A DNA stretch of 8,873 bases from Flammeovirgaceae bacterium UBA4659 (GTDB lineage: Bacteria; Bacteroidota; Bacteroidia; Cytophagales; Cyclobacteriaceae): the NCBI GenBank assembly GCA_002405445.1, contig DHLV01000085.1, forward strand, positions 14,393 to 23,265. The letters are read 5' to 3'. The notes below the pieces were generated by a model. That model had not been told where the DNA came from. It ran no database searches and saw only the letters and a list, made by a program, of their open reading frames with translations. The translations under genes and the position numbers were made by a program. Each line of letters begins with the position of its first letter. Positions within the stretch are counted from its first letter, which is position 1. Positions 6,369 through 8,873 of this stretch are shown here, piece by piece.

Positions 6369-7055
6369 ATGGCAAAGAAGGAAGAAAACAAGAACGTACT
6401 CGAAAACGCAGAGGTAATCGAAGAAAAGTTGGAGGGCTTTGAGCATTGGGTTGCCCAAAATCCTAAAATCATCATCGGCATTGTAGGTGCGCTGTTGCTG
6501 GTTGCGGGCGGATATTTTGGTTTCAACTACTACAAGGGCAGCCAAAACGAACAAGCTCAAAAAGAGATGTTCCAGGCAGTGCGTTATTTTGAAGCAGATA
6601 GCCTGAATCTGGCGTTGAATGGTGACGGCAACAACCTCGGGTTGCTGCAAATCATCGAAGACTATGGCATGAGCGATGCGGCCAATTTGGCGAACTACTA
6701 TGCCGGATTTATCTACCTGAAGCAAGGCAAATTCCCGTCAGCGATATTTCACCTAAAAGAATTCAAGGCTAACGACTTATTGGTGCAGGCGCGCGCCTAC
6801 AGCCTGATTGGCGATGCCTACATGGAACAAAAGGAATATGAAAATGCAGCCGGGTATTACGACAGGGCTTCTAACTACAAGCCGAATAAAGAGTTCACAC
6901 CGACTTATTTAATGAAGGCTGCCCTGGCTTACGAAAAACTGGACAAAAAAGACAAAGCCATGGAGGTGTACCAAACTATTATCGACAAATATTGGGAATC
7001 GGCCGAAGTGCAAAACGCGAAAAAGCTGAAAGCCCGTTTGGAAGTGAATTCGTAA
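6369..7055 (+). CDS. Membrane-anchored tetratricopeptide repeat protein
   Basis: This 228-residue protein has a charged N-terminal cytoplasmic segment (1-32), one transmembrane helix (about 33-51, IIIGIVGALLLVAGGYFGF) and a long C-terminal part that should lie in the periplasm. The latter has TPR-like helix pairs at about 104-133 (AANLANYYAGFIYLKQGKFP), 138-170 (ARAYSLIGDAYMEQKEYENA) and 177-210 (TYLMKAALAYEKLDKKDKAM). The layout resembles the YfgM-like/TPR_21 group, whose E. coli member works with the SecYEG translocon and the chaperone PpiD; function here is not proven. The ATG at 6369 is chosen because upstream in-frame residues (from a TTG at 6324) overlap the promoter and look non-coding. 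In Bacteroidota a protein of this kind is often found next to recF, so it may have been separated from recF here by pdhA. Confidence 0.9.
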   Translation: MAKKEENKNVLENAEVIEEKLEGFEHWVAQNPKIIIGIVGALLLVAGGYFGFNYYKGSQNEQAQKEMFQAVRYFEADSLNLALNGDGNNLGLLQIIEDYGMSDAANLANYYAGFIYLKQGKFPSAIFHLKEFKANDLLVQARAYSLIGDAYMEQKEYENAAGYYDRASNYKPNKEFTPTYLMKAALAYEKLDKKDKAMEVYQTIIDKYWESAEVQNAKKLKARLEVNS

Positions 7056-7063
7056 ATAATCAA

Positions 7064-7085
7064 AACCGTCCTTCGCGGGATGGTT
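7064..7085 (+). terminator. Hairpin directly after the TPR gene
   Basis: AACCGTCC (7064-7071) pairs with GGATGGTT (7078-7085) through an 8-bp stem with one G-U pair and loop TTCGCG. It starts 8 bp after the stop codon and precedes the stronger terminator by 10 bp. It may shield the mRNA 3' end or be the first of a tandem terminator pair. Confidence 0.4.
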
Positions 7086-7094
7086 GAACAACAC

Positions 7095-7121
7095 AGGGAT
7101 GGATTTATCTATCCCTTTTTT
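7095..7121 (+). terminator. Rho-independent terminator of the TPR gene
   Basis: AGGGATGGA (7095-7103) pairs with TCTATCCCT (7108-7116) through nine base pairs, one of them G-U, closing a TTTA loop, followed by T-run 7116-7121. This is a classical intrinsic terminator 40 bp after the TPR stop codon and it separates that gene from prfC. Confidence 0.82.
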
Positions 7122-7135
7122 ATTACTGATTGGTG

Positions 7136-7319
7136 TTCGGCTGAGCTTGTCGAAGCCAATTTAAAGTTAAGAGCATCTCTAAGAACGATATTTTTATTGC
7201 CAGGCTGCGTTTAGCGAAGCCGATTAGAATAAAATTACAAACAAAACCGTTTCGCCAAGCTCTACATGACAAGGTTTTTAGAGATGCACTTAAAATAGTT
7301 TTCGACAGGCTCAAACTGA
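7136..7319. repeat. 184-bp element with nested inverted ends (MITE/REP-like)
   Basis: The outer ends TTCGGCTGAGCTTGTCGAA (7136-7154) and TTCGACAGGCTCAAACTGA (7301-7319) are inverted copies matching at 14 of 19 positions, with 12 of 13 in the core. Nested inside, TTAAGAGCATCTCTAAGAA (7167-7185) and TTTTTAGAGATGCACTTAA (7275-7293) match as inverted repeats at 17 of 19. The middle has a further hairpin, GGCTGCG (7203-7209) with GCGAAGCC (7214-7221). Nothing inside codes for a protein. The outer motif is of the type widely scattered between genes in Bacteroidota. The element fills almost all the space between the TPR terminator and prfC, ending 10 bp before the prfC ATG. Whether it is a non-autonomous mobile element, a REP-type repeat or an RNA structure is not settled. 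Confidence 0.65.
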
Positions 7320-7329
7320 CAAATAAGTT

Positions 7330-8873
7330 ATGACGCAAGAACAAGAAATAGCCCGCAGAAGAACTTTCGGAATCATCAGTCACCCCGATGCGGGCAAGAC
7401 TACGCTCACCGAAAAGTTATTGCTGTTTGGCGGTGCCATTCAAAAGGCGGGTGCGGTAAAGTCATCGAAGATTAAAGATCACGCCCGCAGCGACTGGATG
7501 GAGATTGAAAAGCAGCGGGGTATTTCGGTGGCTACATCTGTAATGGGTTTTGATTACAAAGACATTAAGATCAACTTGCTCGATACACCGGGTCACCAAG
7601 ATTTTGCGGAAGATACCTATCGCACCCTCACTGCTGTGGATAGCGTAATTATGGTGATTGATTGCGTAAAGGGTGTGGAAATGCAAACAGAGAAGTTGAT
7701 GGAAGTATGCCGCATGCGCAGCACACCTGTGTTGTGTTTCATCAACAAGCTCGACCGCGAAGGCAGAGATCCTTTTGACCTGCTCGATGAGGTAGAAGAA
7801 AAGCTGAACATTAAGGTACGTCCTTTAAGCTGGCCTATTAGCATGGGCAAGACTTTTAAGGGTGTTTACAACTTGTACGAAAAGAGCCTTCAACTTTTTA
7901 CACCCAGTAAAACCACCGTTCAAGAGAGCATTGAAATCGCTGACATCAACAGCGAAGAAGTCGACAAACTCGTGGGCGAATCATACGCCAAGCAATTGCG
8001 TGCCGATGTTGAATTGATAGAAGGCGTGTATCCGGAATTTGAAGTGCAAGATTATTTACAGGGAAAAGTAGCACCCGTATTTTTTGGAAGCGCAGTAAAT
8101 AACTTCGGGGTAAAAGAATTACTCGACACGTTTATCCGCATCGCTCCTCCCCCCATTCCGCGTGCCACCACCTTGCGCGAAGTGAAGCCCGATGAAAAGA
8201 AATTCACCGGATTCATTTTCAAAATCCACGCTAACATGGACCCCAAACATCGCAACAGAATTGCCTTTATACGCGTGTGTTCGGGGCAATTTGAGCGCGG
8301 CACCAACTACTACCACGTGCGGCAAGATAAGGCTATCCGCTTTAGCAACGTTACGGCCTTTATGGCGCAAGACCGTGAAACGGTTGACTTGGCTTGGCCT
8401 GGCGATATTGTGGGATTGTATGATACCGGCAACTTGAAAATTGGCGATACCCTCACCGATGGAGAGAAAATGATTTACACCGGTATTCCCAGCTTCTCGC
8501 CCGAAATTTTCAAAGAGGTGATTAATAAAGACGCCATGAAGACCAAGCAACTGGAAAAAGGGCTACTCCAATTGATGGAGGAGGGTGTTGCGCAGTTGTT
8601 TACCTATGAATTGGGCAAAAAGAAAGTTGTAGGGGTGGTGGGTGCGTTGCAGTTTGAAGTGATTCAGTTCCGCTTGAAAAATGAATATGGGGCATCCGTG
8701 GAATTTGCACCACAAACCATTTACAAAGCCTGTTGGATCAGCAGCAAAGACCCTAAGAAACTGGCCGAGTTCATGGAGTCAAAGCAACGCCACATCGCAC
8801 GCGACAAAGACGATAAGCTGGTGTTTATGGCAGAGTCAAAAGCGTGGCTGCAAATGGTGAAAGATAATTTTCA
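7330..8873 (+). CDS. prfC: Peptide chain release factor 3 (C-terminal end outside window)
   Basis: RF3 is the translational GTPase that removes RF1 or RF2 from the ribosome after peptide release. 514 codons are present; E. coli RF3 has 529 residues, so only about 10-20 are missing at the right edge. GTPase motifs: G1 HPDAGKTT (18-25), switch region [13 protein letters not shown] (60-72), G3 DTPGH (85-89) and G4 NKLD (139-142). Features separating RF3 from EF-G are [20 protein letters not shown] in domain II and [17 protein letters not shown] in domain III. The ATG at 7330 gives the normal short N-terminus ([20 protein letters not shown]). The leader is formed by the inverted-repeat element, so its promoter must lie in or before that element; TAGTTTTC at 7296-7303 is one base from a -7 box but has no matching upstream element. 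Confidence 0.96.
   Translation, partial: MTQEQEIARRRTFGIISHPDAGKTTLTEKLLLFGGAIQKAGAVKSSKIKDHARSDWMEIEKQRGISVATSVMGFDYKDIKINLLDTPGHQDFAEDTYRTLTAVDSVIMVIDCVKGVEMQTEKLMEVCRMRSTPVLCFINKLDREGRDPFDLLDEVEEKLNIKVRPLSWPISMGKTFKGVYNLYEKSLQLFTPSKTTVQESIEIADINSEEVDKLVGESYAKQLRADVELIEGVYPEFEVQDYLQGKVAPVFFGSAVNNFGVKELLDTFIRIAPPPIPRATTLREVKPDEKKFTGFIFKIHANMDPKHRNRIAFIRVCSGQFERGTNYYHVRQDKAIRFSNVTAFMAQDRETVDLAWPGDIVGLYDTGNLKIGDTLTDGEKMIYTGIPSFSPEIFKEVINKDAMKTKQLEKGLLQLMEEGVAQLFTYELGKKKVVGVVGALQFEVIQFRLKNEYGASVEFAPQTIYKACWISSKDPKKLAEFMESKQRHIARDKDDKLVFMAESKAWLQMVKDNF

Noticed and set aside
7123..7383. 86-codon minus-strand open frame before prfC
   Set aside because: It lies across the inverted-repeat element and the first prfC codons; strings such as LRQAQPN and SLSLSK are the usual spurious translations of this Bacteroidota repeat.

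Overview
The window looks like a stretch of ordinary chromosome from a member of the Bacteroidota, most likely a Cytophagales-type bacterium. The grounds are the recF-dciA pair, a LytS/LytTR two-component pair, a DUF6713-like membrane protein, lack of clear Shine-Dalgarno sites, promoter candidates of the TTTG / TAnnTTTG type, and the dispersed TTCGACA-GCTCA type repeat common in that phylum. The lineage below phylum is a guess.

Layout from left to right. Positions 1-1625 (minus strand) hold a sensor histidine kinase followed by its overlapping LytTR response regulator, which is cut by the window start. A 405-bp divergent spacer (1626-2030) holds a perfect 9-bp inverted repeat placed where a regulator of the kinase gene could bind. 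On the plus strand there follow a DUF1569 (DinB-like) protein, a small four-helix membrane protein, and a VOC/glyoxalase-fold gene that starts inside the stop codon of the membrane-protein gene but has an in-frame TGA after 55 codons, so it is probably a pseudogene. About 270 bp with no supported gene comes next.

The housekeeping block starts with recF and dciA on the minus strand, overlapping by 8 bp (recF first). Divergently from recF runs pdhA (pyruvate dehydrogenase E1 alpha), with no E1 beta, E2 or E3 gene in view, then a membrane-anchored TPR protein with its own good promoter candidate and a strong intrinsic terminator. A 184-bp element with imperfect inverted ends (MITE-like or REP-like) fills the space between that terminator and prfC (peptide chain release factor 3), which runs off the right edge a few residues before its expected end.

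Functionally the block mixes signalling, replication and repair (RecF, DciA), central carbon metabolism (PdhA) and translation termination (RF3). I see no phage, CRISPR, transposase, toxin-antitoxin or biosynthetic cluster, and no convincing undescribed system. The items most worth a second look are the nonsense codon in the VOC gene, the inverted-repeat element ahead of prfC, the 9-bp palindrome ahead of the kinase gene, and the mutually exclusive hairpins between pdhA and the TPR gene.
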